From NCBI GenBank assembly GCA_015680685.1, contig MNCI01026561.1, forward strand, positions 107,801 through 171,800: 64,000 nucleotides of DNA. Reading direction: 5' to 3'. The notes under the pieces are model-generated. The model was not told the origin of the DNA, did no database searches, and saw only the letters and a program-made list of their open reading frames with translations. The translations under genes and the position numbers were made by a program. The DNA comes from Gnetum montanum (lineage: Eukaryota > Streptophyta > Gnetopsida > Gnetales > Gnetaceae). This document shows positions 10,853 to 21,670 of this stretch, piece by piece (within the stretch, counting starts at the first letter, position 1; each line of letters begins with the position of its first letter).

Positions 10853-13294
10853 TTATAAGCCAATCCACAGACGTTGCATAATCTCATCCTCGGTAAGCTC
10901 AGACCAAACCTCATCTCCTAGATTAGTTCCAGCCTTCATCTTCCCTTTTTCCATAGGAGTCCAGCGAGGTGGTTCAGGGAAGAAGGAAGGGATGATTGTC
11001 TCTCCTCCAGGAGGAGCCATTTCCCTTTCTGGAGAGGCGCTCACTGTCACTTGCTCCTGGAACTTTTCAAATGCACTGGAAGCACCAATAACGTCAAGGA
11101 ATAATCAAAGAGACTGAGCCTCGACGGCAGAGTCCCTGTACTGTTGACGATAGGCAAAGCAGTCCCGCTTATAGACATGTTTATGATCTTTTTACGTCTG
11201 TCCCCATTCTTGCACACTTGCGCTATAGTCCTTCCAGTCTTGATTCTTTTGAGCTAGGAGGTCCATTTGCATCCGCTGCTCGACCAGTTCACGGCTAGTC
11301 TGGACGCTATTTCGAATGACCATCCAATAATGAGCATAGTCCACAACAGCCGTCCGCCAGTCCTCGTTGCCCATCCCCTGAGCCTGCAGGAATTCATTCC
11401 GAGACCTCAAGTCCCCCACTTCATCACCTAGAGCCGCTCTCTATTTCTCCAACCTTTGCAATCTTTTCCAAAGATCCTCGTTTACGCTCTGGCATTCCCA
11501 CAAGGAGCAAGTCAAGCGTACTGCACATTTATGCATTTCATCATAAATGCTATGCAGCACGATGGTCTCTTCCAAGGAGGGTTCGGTGGTGTCTAGATCG
11601 ATAGGCTCCGACGGATCCCACCTGAGTCGAGCTCCTAATAACATAGCATGGTGATTAGACATAATTAGATAACACAATCCCACAATGGAACAACTTTTGC
11701 GTAATGAGCGTGATGTACCTGCTTCAGGGACGATTTGCTCCAAGTGACCGATCATGTCTTGAACGACCCACTCCATAAAGGCGAATTTATCAGGAAATTC
11801 GCCCCAAGATCCAGTCGCCACCGTTGACATGTGTACGTCATAGTCGCCTATTATGCAGAACAAGTTCCATATGAAGACATAATTGAAACATTACGATGAC
11901 CAATATACTTTTTAGAAGCAATTACCTAGAGTCGAGTATGTTGTAAAAGTTAGCCTAACAAACTTACAAATCATTTACCTCTTCTTGTCTGAGCTGAACG
12001 AACTTCGGCATCTTCCACGGCTACTCCCTTCTCACGCACAGGAATCTGCATGCTACTCGCTTGATTGACTACTACAGCCTCTTCTTCCAAGGCCAGGGTC
12101 TCCTCCTCGTGTCGTAAAACCATAGCCCCCGTTTCAGGGGTTAACCTTTCTACAACCCTCTCCTTCGTTGTCATATAATGTTTCTAGTTAACACAAAATT
12201 CTGCTCTAGTTCAATAAATTGCAACATAAAAGTGTCTATACACAACATGGATGTAACCATTAGCATGTTCCTTTGCTTACTTGCTGGAGCATTACTCCTC
12301 TGAAATTTGACCTGCATCTTCTGCCTTGCACTAATTGTTAGCTCGGCGGACTCCTCGGTCAAACGAGGCTTCTTCCGAGGCACTGACGGGTCCACTATCT
12401 CACCTACCAGGCGCTTCCCTCTCAACGCATCGCTAGTATGGGAAGAGAGTGCCCCACCCACACTGTCTGGACCCCGCATTCGAGGTGCCGCCATGTCCCT
12501 AGTCATTACAGATAATAACATCCCAATTCCCTCAGGAGGGTCCTGCGATCGGACGGTGCCGAAAACATGGAAAATCCATGGTTTAGAAATCTGGTCGCGG
12601 TCCTGCTACATCCAAACTCCATCTCATTGGACAACCAGAAACTTGGCAAAGCGCCGAAAGCAAGCTATGAAAAAGGCAAAATGTACGTTGAAACGGGACT
12701 CAAGCTTCTTGTGAAGCTTAACCATTTCAATGCGTAGGCCTTCGGCAAAATAGCTGGCCGAATTGAATCACGTCCCCTCCTCCATGACCTCTCGCATAAT
12801 GTGAGCTTGTTCTATAGTGAGGAATCTCTCTTGGGAGAGTGTCTTGGGGAAGGTTCGAGCTCAGAAAAGGGGGTAAATGGTGTGAGCCACCGCCAACTCA
12901 ATCCCGTCGGGAAAAATCCCTTTGGCCTCCTTCTTAACCCATAGCCACTCCTCTATCCCTTCCTAGCATTTGGTGCTCCTCTTCAACTTTTCCTCTATAG
13001 GAAAGCCATCAGAGGGGACCCCAAAGAGATCAGCGAACAGCTGAGCGTCGATGTCAAAAATTTACGCACGCATACGCAGAGACGCTCGGCTTCTTCACTG
13101 AAGGAGTTGACTAAGGACAACATTTCGCCCGTGGTAACATCAAGGGTTATGGCCAAGAACAGGTCCATTAGCCCAGCCTCTCGAAGGTTATTGGTCAAAA
13201 CAGCAGGGGCCGCTCTATGGTCGAGCCAGCGTTGTGCCTCCTTTATGTCACAGTAGTGGAAAAGGATATTGCTCGCGTCGCGACCGGAGGCCAT
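10853..13294 (-). pseudogene. Antisense spliced gene of unknown family inside element B
   Basis: Exon 1 starts at ATG 13294 (MASGRDASNILFHYC) and encodes a globular region with LREAGLMDLFLAI, LVNSFSEEAERL and, after one frameshift near 13080, LFADLFGVPSDGFPIEEKL. A basic Pro-containing stretch follows, then a donor (CAA|GTAAGC, exon ending 12281). Exon 2 ends at 11979 with AGAG|GTAAATG. Exon 3 starts at 11847 after ATAATAG, in matching phase, and runs to TAA at 10853-10855 with a long helical, Gln/Glu/Arg-rich region and a Pro-rich end. Several in-frame stops show decay. I recognise no family with confidence; its layout resembles the accessory ORF of element A. Confidence 0.6.
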
Positions 13295-13393
13295 GATCGT
13301 GATTTCCTGTGATTCCCTAATTGCATACATAAAACGATAGCTAAGTCGAGATTGCAAAAAATAAAATAAGACAACTTCACAAATCATCGCTAA

Positions 13394-14892
13394 CTAATAA
13401 CATTGACACAATTCATCATCGTAATGAAGTTTACCAGGTCTGAATGGCAAAGGAAATGGAGGGATTCTCCTTCGCACGTCGACGACAGTGAGGGGAGGAT
13501 CTAAGGTCCATTCCTTATCCAGCCATCCGAAATTTTTACATCTAGCAAACAAGTTGGCATAGCAGGTCGGGTACTCTGGAATTTCAAATGCTAGTTGTTC
13601 CATGACAGCGGCCCATACATTGCTAATAGCAGTAAATTCACTAATAGCCCTTTCGGTCAATGACAAGGTATCATTATCGCCCATGAGACCGCTGTCATTG
13701 ATAAAGAAACTACATCATAGAAAATGGGAAAATTCTTTACGCTCGACGTAGATCCAGACAACAGTTAGCACGTTGACACATATCGAAACGACAAAAATTT
13801 AGATTCTTACCCACCAGGGTAATACACAGTACTAGCGGGATTCTGGAAATAGGTCGTGAGGTGACGAGCCATGAACAGAGTATTGTAGGAGTGATAGCAG
13901 TTGAATCTAGGCACTTCCTAGATCCGACTCAAATGCCTCAAACCTTTGGCGCTTTTTTTACGGTCTTGCACCCGCGCAGTCTCAATCCTGCCATCCATCA
14001 GGAACCCCAAGTCGCCCTACTTCGAACTAACCAATAACATCTCCAAAATGGCGGCAGCTACATCGCCTGGTAGATGCGACCAGACGATTACGCTGTAGTT
14101 ACGAAGTAGAAACTGTAGGAACTCCCGCGTGCTTATTCGGAACCATACCGCCTTCCCCTTTATACGAGTATGAGGCGAAAGAACATTGGCCACAGGAACA
14201 TGTATGCGGCATAGAACGCCCACAATGTCCAAAACAATTAGGATGGGCTTTAACATGATATTGTACAATGAAAACATGTTGCCATTAGACAAAGTATTTC
14301 AACATAAACATTCATCACGCTATAATAGGGTTCGCCTGATTCCCAGAAAATTGTAAATTTCGCTAGAAACACGTAGCCGGAATTGCCCAAACCTTTGCAA
14401 TAGCTCAAGGTCTGTCTTTAATAACAGTGACAAAGGCAATGCTACGTATTATTCCAACGTAACATGCAACTATTACGGGAATAAAGGAAAGGAAAACAAA
14501 ACCCTGATTATACTACCTATAAAATATAATACCGAAGTCTTTCGATTATACACAATATTTGTCCAGTATTATCCAACATTACCTAAACCCTTGTGACAAT
14601 ATAAGGTTTGTCTCCAACAACAAAGATGAAGGTAATACTGCAAACCACAATAGCTCAGCCCGCGTAAACAAATATTAACGCTCAACATAACATATACATT
14701 CAGGAAAACAATACACAACTATGATGCTGCAACAAATATGACGATAGTGCAAAAGGGCGAACGACCACTTACCGGTTAAGCAGAGTAGCTTTCCATGCCT
14801 CGACTCTGGCCAGTGAAGCCCGTTGCAGACTCTCCTACACTTCGTCAATCCTGGCCAGTTTAGCGTTCTTTCCCTTAACCTTTGATGCCATG
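13394..14892 (-). pseudogene. Antisense spliced FCP1/NIF-like (HAD) phosphatase-like gene inside element B
   Basis: Three exons join with matching phases: 14892-14773 (MASKVKGKNAKLARID), 14247-13811 and 13691-13394, giving 284 codons before the stop. Introns are GTAAGT...AAG (525 bp) and GTAAGA...CAG (119 bp). Exon 2 has the FCP1-homology pattern: ILIVLDIVGVL at HAD motif I, REFLQFLLRNYSVIVWS for the helix and WS strand, and NTLFMARHLTTYFQNP where active members have NTLL-IDDSP. The second motif-I Asp and the motif-III Asp pair are missing, so catalysis is unlikely. Three in-frame stops are present. It is transcribed, if at all, against the host element and was probably captured from a plant gene. 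Confidence 0.65.
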
Positions 14893-15129
14893 GCTATAAT
14901 CGAATAACTTTTTGTAAATCTCTTGTTTACGCCTTGCTTCTGCTCCTCTTCTGCTATAGCCAAAATCCAAATTCGCAATATCTGTAACCCATCTCGAGTA
15001 TGAACCATCGATTTATAAACAAAACGCTTGAAACATATTTTTCTTTCTGTTCGATCGATGCGGAAATTTCCCGAAATGCCGATGTCAATATGACATGAAA
15101 CGCAAAGATCGAGGCATTAATTTCGTTGA

Positions 15130-15345
15130 TATCGTGTAGATTACGGTCCAAAACGACCTTAAACTAATACATTTATCATCTCGTAATCTAGTTGCATTAA
15201 CTACAGTTGTACAGAAATTCAAATTTCACAACACGCTAAACACGTCACGTTACACTTTTCATTTCATTTCATATGCCAGCATCTAGGAAGTCGAGCTCAT
15301 TATTATCTTATTGTAATGGTCCACTAAGACCTTAAACTGGAAGCC
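15130..15345 (+). repeat. Further copies of the TTAAACT motif
   Basis: Two copies (CGGTCCAAAACGACCTTAAA with CTAAT, and TGGTCCACTAAGACCTTAAA with CTGG) lie between the antisense gene start and the RT acceptor. Together with 10590-10830 they bracket the antisense pair. Confidence 0.5.
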
Positions 15346-15438
15346 TCTTTAACGCTAAAAAGACAAAAACAAACTCTTATCGCTCAACCGATTAGCAAAA
15401 AAACAATGTAACAACTTCCTTTTTTGACTTTTTTGCAG

Positions 15439-17595
15439 GGCGATTCGCAAATGGATGCAACTTTATCCACATCATTAGCCTTAACAGGGCCATACGAGGA
15501 GACCATTATACAGTGTAACTACACGCTGATAGAAACAGAACCTACCCCTTGTGATGCAACCATAGCAACGTCGGAACTATCCCAAGATTGGCCAAAACAT
15601 TTGGCCCGAACTCTAGACCTGGAGGCTGGTGATGTCATCGAGGATCCTCTCGACGAGATCCCTGTGGTTACGCACAAAGGTGAGAATAAAAATCTTAGGG
15701 TTAATTCCCTTTTAGACCAACAAACACAGAGTGACATAACGCGAGTGCTCCAAAACAACATTGTTCTATTTGCATGGTCATATGAAGACATGCTGGGATT
15801 AGACCCAAGATTAATACAGCATAACATAATTTTAGACCCACGCATTAAACCAATTAGACAGAAGGCACGCAAGATTAAGCTGGAAATTGTGCTAGCAGTG
15901 CGTAATGAAATCACCAAGTTGTATCAGGCTGGTTTCATTCTTGCGATCGTTTACTTAGATTGGGTGTCCAAAATCGTAGTTATCTCTAAGAAAACGGGAG
16001 GTATACGCATCTGCATAGACTTCTAGGATCTGAACAAAGCTACGATTATGGATAATTTCTCGTTACCTAGTATCGACCAATTGATCGACACAACAGCTAG
16101 TTATGCACTTCTATTCTTCATGGATGGCTTCTCAGGTTATAATCAAATTCGCATCAACTTGGAGCATCAATTGACCACAACATTCATGACACCCTGGGGG
16201 ACCTTCTATTATACTATGATGTCTTTCGAGCTAAAAAACGCTGGGGCGACGTATCAATGGGCCATGACATACATCTTTAGCGACTACCTTTTAGAGAGAT
16301 TGAACGACTACATAGATGACATAGCTGTCAAGTCCATAAAGTCTGAAGATCATTCAGAAGACCTGGAGTTAGTCCTTAAACGATGCCTTAATCATGACTT
16401 GTGGCTTAACCCAAAGAAATGTGTATTCGGAGTCAAAACCGGACGCATGTTGGGGTTTGTGGTATCAGAGATTGGCATCCGAGTCGACCCCGACAAGGTC
16501 AAAGCCATCATTGATTTAACGCCACCTACAAACCTCAAGGAACTATGTGGGTTACATAGCAGGCTTCAGTTCATCAAGCGGTTCATCTCAAAATTAACAG
16601 ATAAATTACATCCCATGCAACACCTTCTTAAGAAGGGTGTTAATTTCGAATGGACCGATGACTGTCAACGTACATTTGACGATTTAAAAAAGAAGCTACA
16701 ACATTTGCCAACAGTTTTCCCGCCGCAAAGGGATCAACCTTTTTACATCTATCTAGCTAGCTCAGACGTGTCCATAGCTGTTCTACTGTGCCAAAAAAGG
16801 AACGATGGGTCTGAAGCCCCTATCTATTACCTCAGTCACGCCCTATTTGCGTACAAGACAAGGTACAATGAAGTAGAGCGTAACTGTTTGGCATTAGTTT
16901 TCACGCTTAAAAAATGTAGGCATTATCTTTTCCGTAGTCAAGTCAACATATTCTGTAAAAGCAATATTTTGCGAGCTATCTCAAACAACTTATATGAGAG
17001 TAGCAGGATAGCTCGTTGGAAGGCCATCACGACCGAATTTGATTTACATTATGTCGGCCAATCGTCCACAAAAGGTCAAGCCATAGCTGACCAGCTAACA
17101 ACATTGCCCATTAAAGATCAAGCTATGATAGAGCCAGAATTCCCAGATGAGCATGTACATAATTTAAGCCATGTATTAACAGGCCTCGAAGCAATGTTAT
17201 ACTTTGACAGAGCTTCGACTATTAGAGGCGGCAATGCTGCCACTGTCATTACGCTTACCCTTGAGGATGTGCATCCATCGGCTTACTGCTTGACATTCCC
17301 TTGTATGAATAACGTGGCAGAGTATGAGGGGCTCCTCAGAGGATTGTTGACAGCGAGAGAACTTAAAGTTCAACACCTGGCAATCCGAGGCAATTCGATG
17401 CTCATCATCAATCAAATCATAGGAGTCTATGCCTACAAGGCTGTGCACCTACAACCCTACTGCGATATGGTTAAAGATCTCTTGAAACAATTCATGACAA
17501 CCGATGCCCAACATGTGTCGCACAACGAAAACGTTGTTGCCGATGCACTGACAACACTGACATTAAATGTGTTGCCACACTTGTTTGCCATGTAG
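15439..17595 (+). pseudogene. RT, RNase H and second RNase H domain (element B)
   Basis: The open region begins right after the acceptor at 15438. RT motifs run in order: WVSKIVVISKKTGGIRICID, then FMDGFSGYNQI, FELKNAGATYQ and the catalytic YIDD (16306-16317). Next come GFVVSEIGIRVDPDKVKAI and the LHPMQHLLKKG connection. RNase H 1 has YIYLASSDVSIAVLL and LVFTLKKCRHYLF. A second RNase H-like domain follows (MLYFDRAST, CMNNVAEYEGLLRGLLTARE, then GNSMLIINQI), the dual arrangement typical of Tat elements. Only one stop (TAG at 16024) breaks the frame, so pol is better preserved than gag. Confidence 0.9.
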
Positions 17596-17604
17596 CCCGT
17601 TTTA

Positions 17605-18965
17605 ATGATAGAATGTACAGAGCCTGTCATTCAAGCGACACAGATTTCTTCATTAAACATGGAAGGAACGTCAGAATGGTATGAAAACATTAAAACTTAC
17701 GTTCTACATGGCGAACCACCGCACGAGCTAACACATGCTCAAAAAGGTGCAGTGCGCAAGCGTGCTAAGCAATACGTCATCCTTGGAGACAGTACTCTTT
17801 GTAGACGCTCTTTCAATGGGGTATTGCTTACCTATGTTTACAGCAACCAAACACAGTGAATAGTTAACGAAGTCCACGAAGGGCTGTGCAAAGGACACGA
17901 AGCCCCGCGGGCAATGGCTGCTAAAATCAGACACCTAGGGTACTATTGGCCGTACATGGAAAAAGACTGCCTTACCAAGGTTAAGACGTGTGACACGTGC
18001 CAGCGTTACGCAAATCTAATACACATGTCACCAACTGAGTTGCACACTATACAGATCACTTGGCCATTCCAAAGATGGGGACTGGACATCATAGGTCCCA
18101 TCACACCCAAATCTTCCGCAGGACATAGCTTCATTATCACCGCCATCGAATATTTTACGAAGTGGGTAGAGGCTATCCCCCTACGGAAGTTTACATCTCA
18201 ACAAGTTTGCCATTTCATCTTAGACAATATTGTAACTAGATTTGGGCATCCTATGACTATTGTGACTGACAATGGGCCACAATTTATTAGTACAGAAACC
18301 AAATCTTTTTGCGATAACCTTGGTATCAAGCAATCTTTTTCTTCACCTTATTACCCGTAAGCAAATGGTCAAGCAGAGGCGACAAACAAGGTGATTATCA
18401 ATCTACTTAAGAAGATGCTCAGGACAAACAAAAAATAATGGCATGAGAAAATCCTCTACGTGCTATGGGCGTATCATACAACATGTAGAACAACTATAGA
18501 CAGGATGCCTTACAGCCTAGTCATTGGGTCCAAAGCAGTGCTGCCCTTGGAATTACAAGTTCCCTCATTGCGAATGGTCTTATCCACGGTTATAAATGAG
18601 ACTCAACATAATGAGTCTAGAATTGTGGATTTAGATTGGGTGGAGGAGAAACGCATCCAAACACTCGACACCATCGAGAGATATNGGTGGAGGAGAAACG
18701 CATCCAAACACTCGACACCATCGAGAGATATCAGGATAAACAAAGACAGAAGCATTGGCACAACCTGCATCAACGATCGATCAAGAAAGGAGACTTAGTT
18801 CTCAAGGCCATTCGTGAACCAGTAGGCAAGTTCTCTGCAAACTGGGAAGGCCTTTTCTTGGTCATCGGTGCATACGGCAACGGAGCATTTAAGTTAGCAG
18901 ACATCGACGACAACGAGCACTCAAACCCAGTGAACCATCTATACTTAAAACGATATTACATCTAA
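17605..18965 (+). pseudogene. Integrase of element B
   Basis: The HHCC zinc module is readable (EVHEGLCKGHE ... CDTCQRY, 17870-18010) after an in-frame TGA at 17857. The catalytic core has GLDIIGP (Asp), VTDNGPQF (Asp) and, past a stop at 18358, ANGQAEATNK (Glu). A further stop lies at 18436. The C-terminal part (GDLVLKAI, PVGKFSANWEGLFLV, NHLYLKRYY) is the GPY/F-like module and ends at TAA 18963. A 46-bp duplicated scaffold join interrupts at 18685. Confidence 0.9.
18639..18731 (+). other. Assembly artefact: 46-bp exact duplication around N
   Basis: Bases 18639-18684 and 18686-18731 are identical and separated only by N at 18685. This is an unmerged overlap between two contigs. Removing one copy and the N makes the integrase frame continuous. 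Confidence 0.9.
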
Positions 18966-20388
18966 GCATTGACTTGGCACAAACATGAGGTAACAAACGT
19001 TCGCTACGACGTAAAACTGACACTTCTTACACGCGTCGGCCAAGACGCTAAACTGGCAAAATTTCCAACCGTCCGCCATGACGTGAAACTGGCAAGGTAA
19101 GCATACGTCTGTTGAGATGTTAAATCAGCATAGACTTGTCCCTGGGTCATGACATAAAATTGACACCCACAGCACAGTCTGCTGGGACCATAAACTAGCT
19201 CTTCCACCATCCGCTATGACGTAAAACTAGTAGATTGCAGTCTGCCCAGATGTTAAACCGAGACCACAGCCTGTTGAGGCTTAAAACTAGCAACGATAGT
19301 CAACCAGGACTCAAAACTAGAATCGGCCAAGCATTCCATGAAGCAAGCGAGTGTGGTCATTCTTGCACAACATCCCTACTAGACAGAATGGGTAAGGCGT
19401 TGGGACAGACACAACGCCATCACCCCGTCGGCATTCTGCTGATTCCTCGGACATGTCGAAAGACATACTACTGACCCCTTGGAGATGTTGTTACGAAGAC
19501 CGCTTTGTAGCTGCACCTCCTGGGATCAATGTGGGGCAATGAAGAAACTATGATTATCCACAGTCTCAGTGGCCTCCATCCATCGCCATCACTAAACTTC
19601 GGCCTAGCAGATTCATCTGACTTGTTCTTTGCCCAATCATTGGGGCAACATGAATCTGGCTGTTGATGACAGTTTCATGAACTGTGGCACCAACATTAGG
19701 ATGCTTGCTCCCCGTCATGGTCCTTGTTTCATGGTCTACGCTCTCCTTTTCGCTTTGGATGGTACTTGTTTCAACAGCCTCCCTTCTTAGCAATTAGGAC
19801 GATTGCTTCTGCGCTCTACTCTTTGTTATGTTTTGTAGGATACTTGCTATGATAACGTTGATCGAGAGTGCATTCATTAGCAGGTAAGGTGTCGTGGTGT
19901 CCCGAAGTGATTGCTCAAACTAGCCTGGCCACCTAGGAGTGCAAACCCTACCTCTCCCTCCATCTGATCCATTATTTCATTTTCCCCTTCCTTTGTCCTC
20001 ATGACCACTATTACCTCTTGCTTTGGTTGTACAAAGCGTGAATATTCAAGCAACACTCTTTTGCATGTAACACAACTCGTCCGTGCAAGCCCTCCATCAG
20101 TATAACAACGTAACTTCTCACAAATGCACTCGTAGAAGGACGCTATAACTTTTTCGCAAAAGTTTCATGTTCACGTGCTTGAGTCTTCCTCGAACCTCTC
20201 TCCTTTTACTCCTGTAAAATCCCTTCTATGCTTTCTTCCCTACCCTACCTTGGCACTCCCAGGTTTGACAAAGCGACATTTGAGAAATCTCCGACGGACG
20301 TTGTTGGTGCCTTTACCTCTCTGGTGTTTCGTATTCTTTGTCAACATTTTTCGGGCAAGCCCTCTCAATGTCAACAAAGAGGGGCCAC
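18966..20388 (+). other. 3' untranslated region of element B with motif repeats and PPT
   Basis: No coding region is supported. From 18995 to 19330 about ten degenerate copies of a GACGTAAAACTGG-like motif recur every 30-37 bases (GACGTAAAACTGAC, GACGCTAAACTGGC, GAGGCTTAAAACTAG and so on). At the end, AACAAAGAGGGGCCAC (20373-20388) is purine-rich and abuts the LTR, so it is the likely polypurine tract for plus-strand priming. Confidence 0.6.
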
Positions 20389-21670
20389 TGAAACACCATA
20401 AAATTTTCGAAGCCTCAACGGATCAGCAAAATCTAGCAACCCAAGCAGGAAGTTGCAACAAGGCGCAGCACAGTATAGATGAACTTCAGGAGACAGAACA
20501 AAATGATGGGTGCACAGTAGTAAGTCTTCCACTTTGCGAGTTTTCTATGTTCCAAAAACTCAACATTTAGTACATTACGCTGCATTACGCGACATAGCGT
20601 AATGCCGCGATACGCAGCATAATATCAAAGATAGTCTACCACGGCATCAAAAAATGGCTAATGGGGGCCATTACGCTGTGTTACGCAGTGCGGCATAATA
20701 AAACCCCAAAAGGGATTGATCAGAAATAGAGGAAGCACGGCAACAATACTTCAACTTTTGTGGTTTCGTTATTTTACGTTGAATTACGCTATGATGCGTA
20801 CTTTAGTGTAATGCAGTGTAATTCAAGTAACGACAAGCACAATTCAGACATCAGTAGTTCATATGCCACAATACGCTCTCTAGCATATTACAGTGTAATC
20901 AAAGGATAGTTTGTTGTCAAAGCCCTCATGAGGGTAGTTTACGACGTGCTACACAGCATAGCGTCGCAAGCTTCAATGACAACACATTGAGTCAACGGCA
21001 TTTTATGAGTTCAGGACACGCGTCACTTAAACCGCATTTTTCTCCTAACCTTAACCTTATAAATGCTCCAGTTGACAAAGATCAGAGGGGTTGGAAAATT
21101 TTTTCCCTTTCAAGATCGGCAAAAGAGCAAAAGAGAATTAGCGATCGTGAGAACATCGGAGGTGATTGGCAAGAACTCTTGATCAGAAACAATCGGCTAT
21201 AGGATATTCTCCCCCGGGTCTGACTTCCTTGCGCCCAAATTGGCTAGAACAAGGTAGATTGATCCTTGCTTGTTTCATATTTAGATAACTTTCTTGTTAC
21301 TGGCATGTGCTTTGTCCAAACCAAAGCCCACCTGAAATCATTGTATCAAACATATTGTTTTCATAAATTAAATCCCAGATCTTATGATCGTATTCCTTAC
21401 AAAATCTGATCCCTTGCATCCTGGTCATACGGATTTGGCAACCTCAGCTAAATCGTTTACATTGTTTTCAATTGCCATATAAAGAATCTTCATTTTCCCA
21501 TCAAATTATTACCAAAATTTTACTAAGTCCCTGTCTGATCGACAAGACTGTTTAGAGCACCTCGGATTCATTTTTCTCTCCAGCACGGTCCTCGCACAGA
21601 TCTGAGGTTAGAACTGTGTACACGGACTTTCATTCGGTATTTTCAGCGACCGACATTTTCCATCATTACA
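20389..21670 (+). repeat. 3' LTR of element B, 1282 bp
   Basis: It starts TGAAACACC after the purine tract, ends CATTACA and is followed by the GCTAC target duplication. It matches 5297-6508 with scattered, mostly transition differences. A TATA-like box is at 21058-21064. Confidence 0.85.

Larger units (their letters stand above)
10296..15438 (+). other. Candidate 5.1-kb intron between protease and RT of element B
   Basis: The RT frame begins immediately after a textbook acceptor (CTTTTTTGACTTTTTTGCAG, ending 15438), in phase 0. A GTAAAC donor at 10296 is also phase 0, one codon past the stop that ends protease. Ogre elements of the Tat branch are known to splice an intron between PRO and RT. 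Here the gap contains tandem repeats and two antisense genes. The acceptor is strong; the choice of donor is less sure (GTAAAT at 10228 is another). Confidence 0.55.
5233..21670 (+). mobile_element. Tat-type Ty3/gypsy LTR retrotransposon B, 16.4 kb
   Basis: It has two LTRs (5233-6508 and 20389-21670), a primer-binding site, gag, protease, a 5-kb gap, RT, RNase H, a second RNase H-like domain, integrase, an untranslated 3' region with short repeats, and flanking GCTAC duplications. The second RNase H and large size are hallmarks of the Tat/Ogre branch of Ty3/gypsy. All frames carry stops, so this copy is dead, but the domains are easy to read. It sits in element C gag in the opposite orientation. 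Confidence 0.9.

Noticed and set aside
18970-19330. Small ORFs at 19004-19210 (minus) and 19235-19474 (plus)
   Set aside because: They are translations of the repeated TAAACT motif region and not genes.
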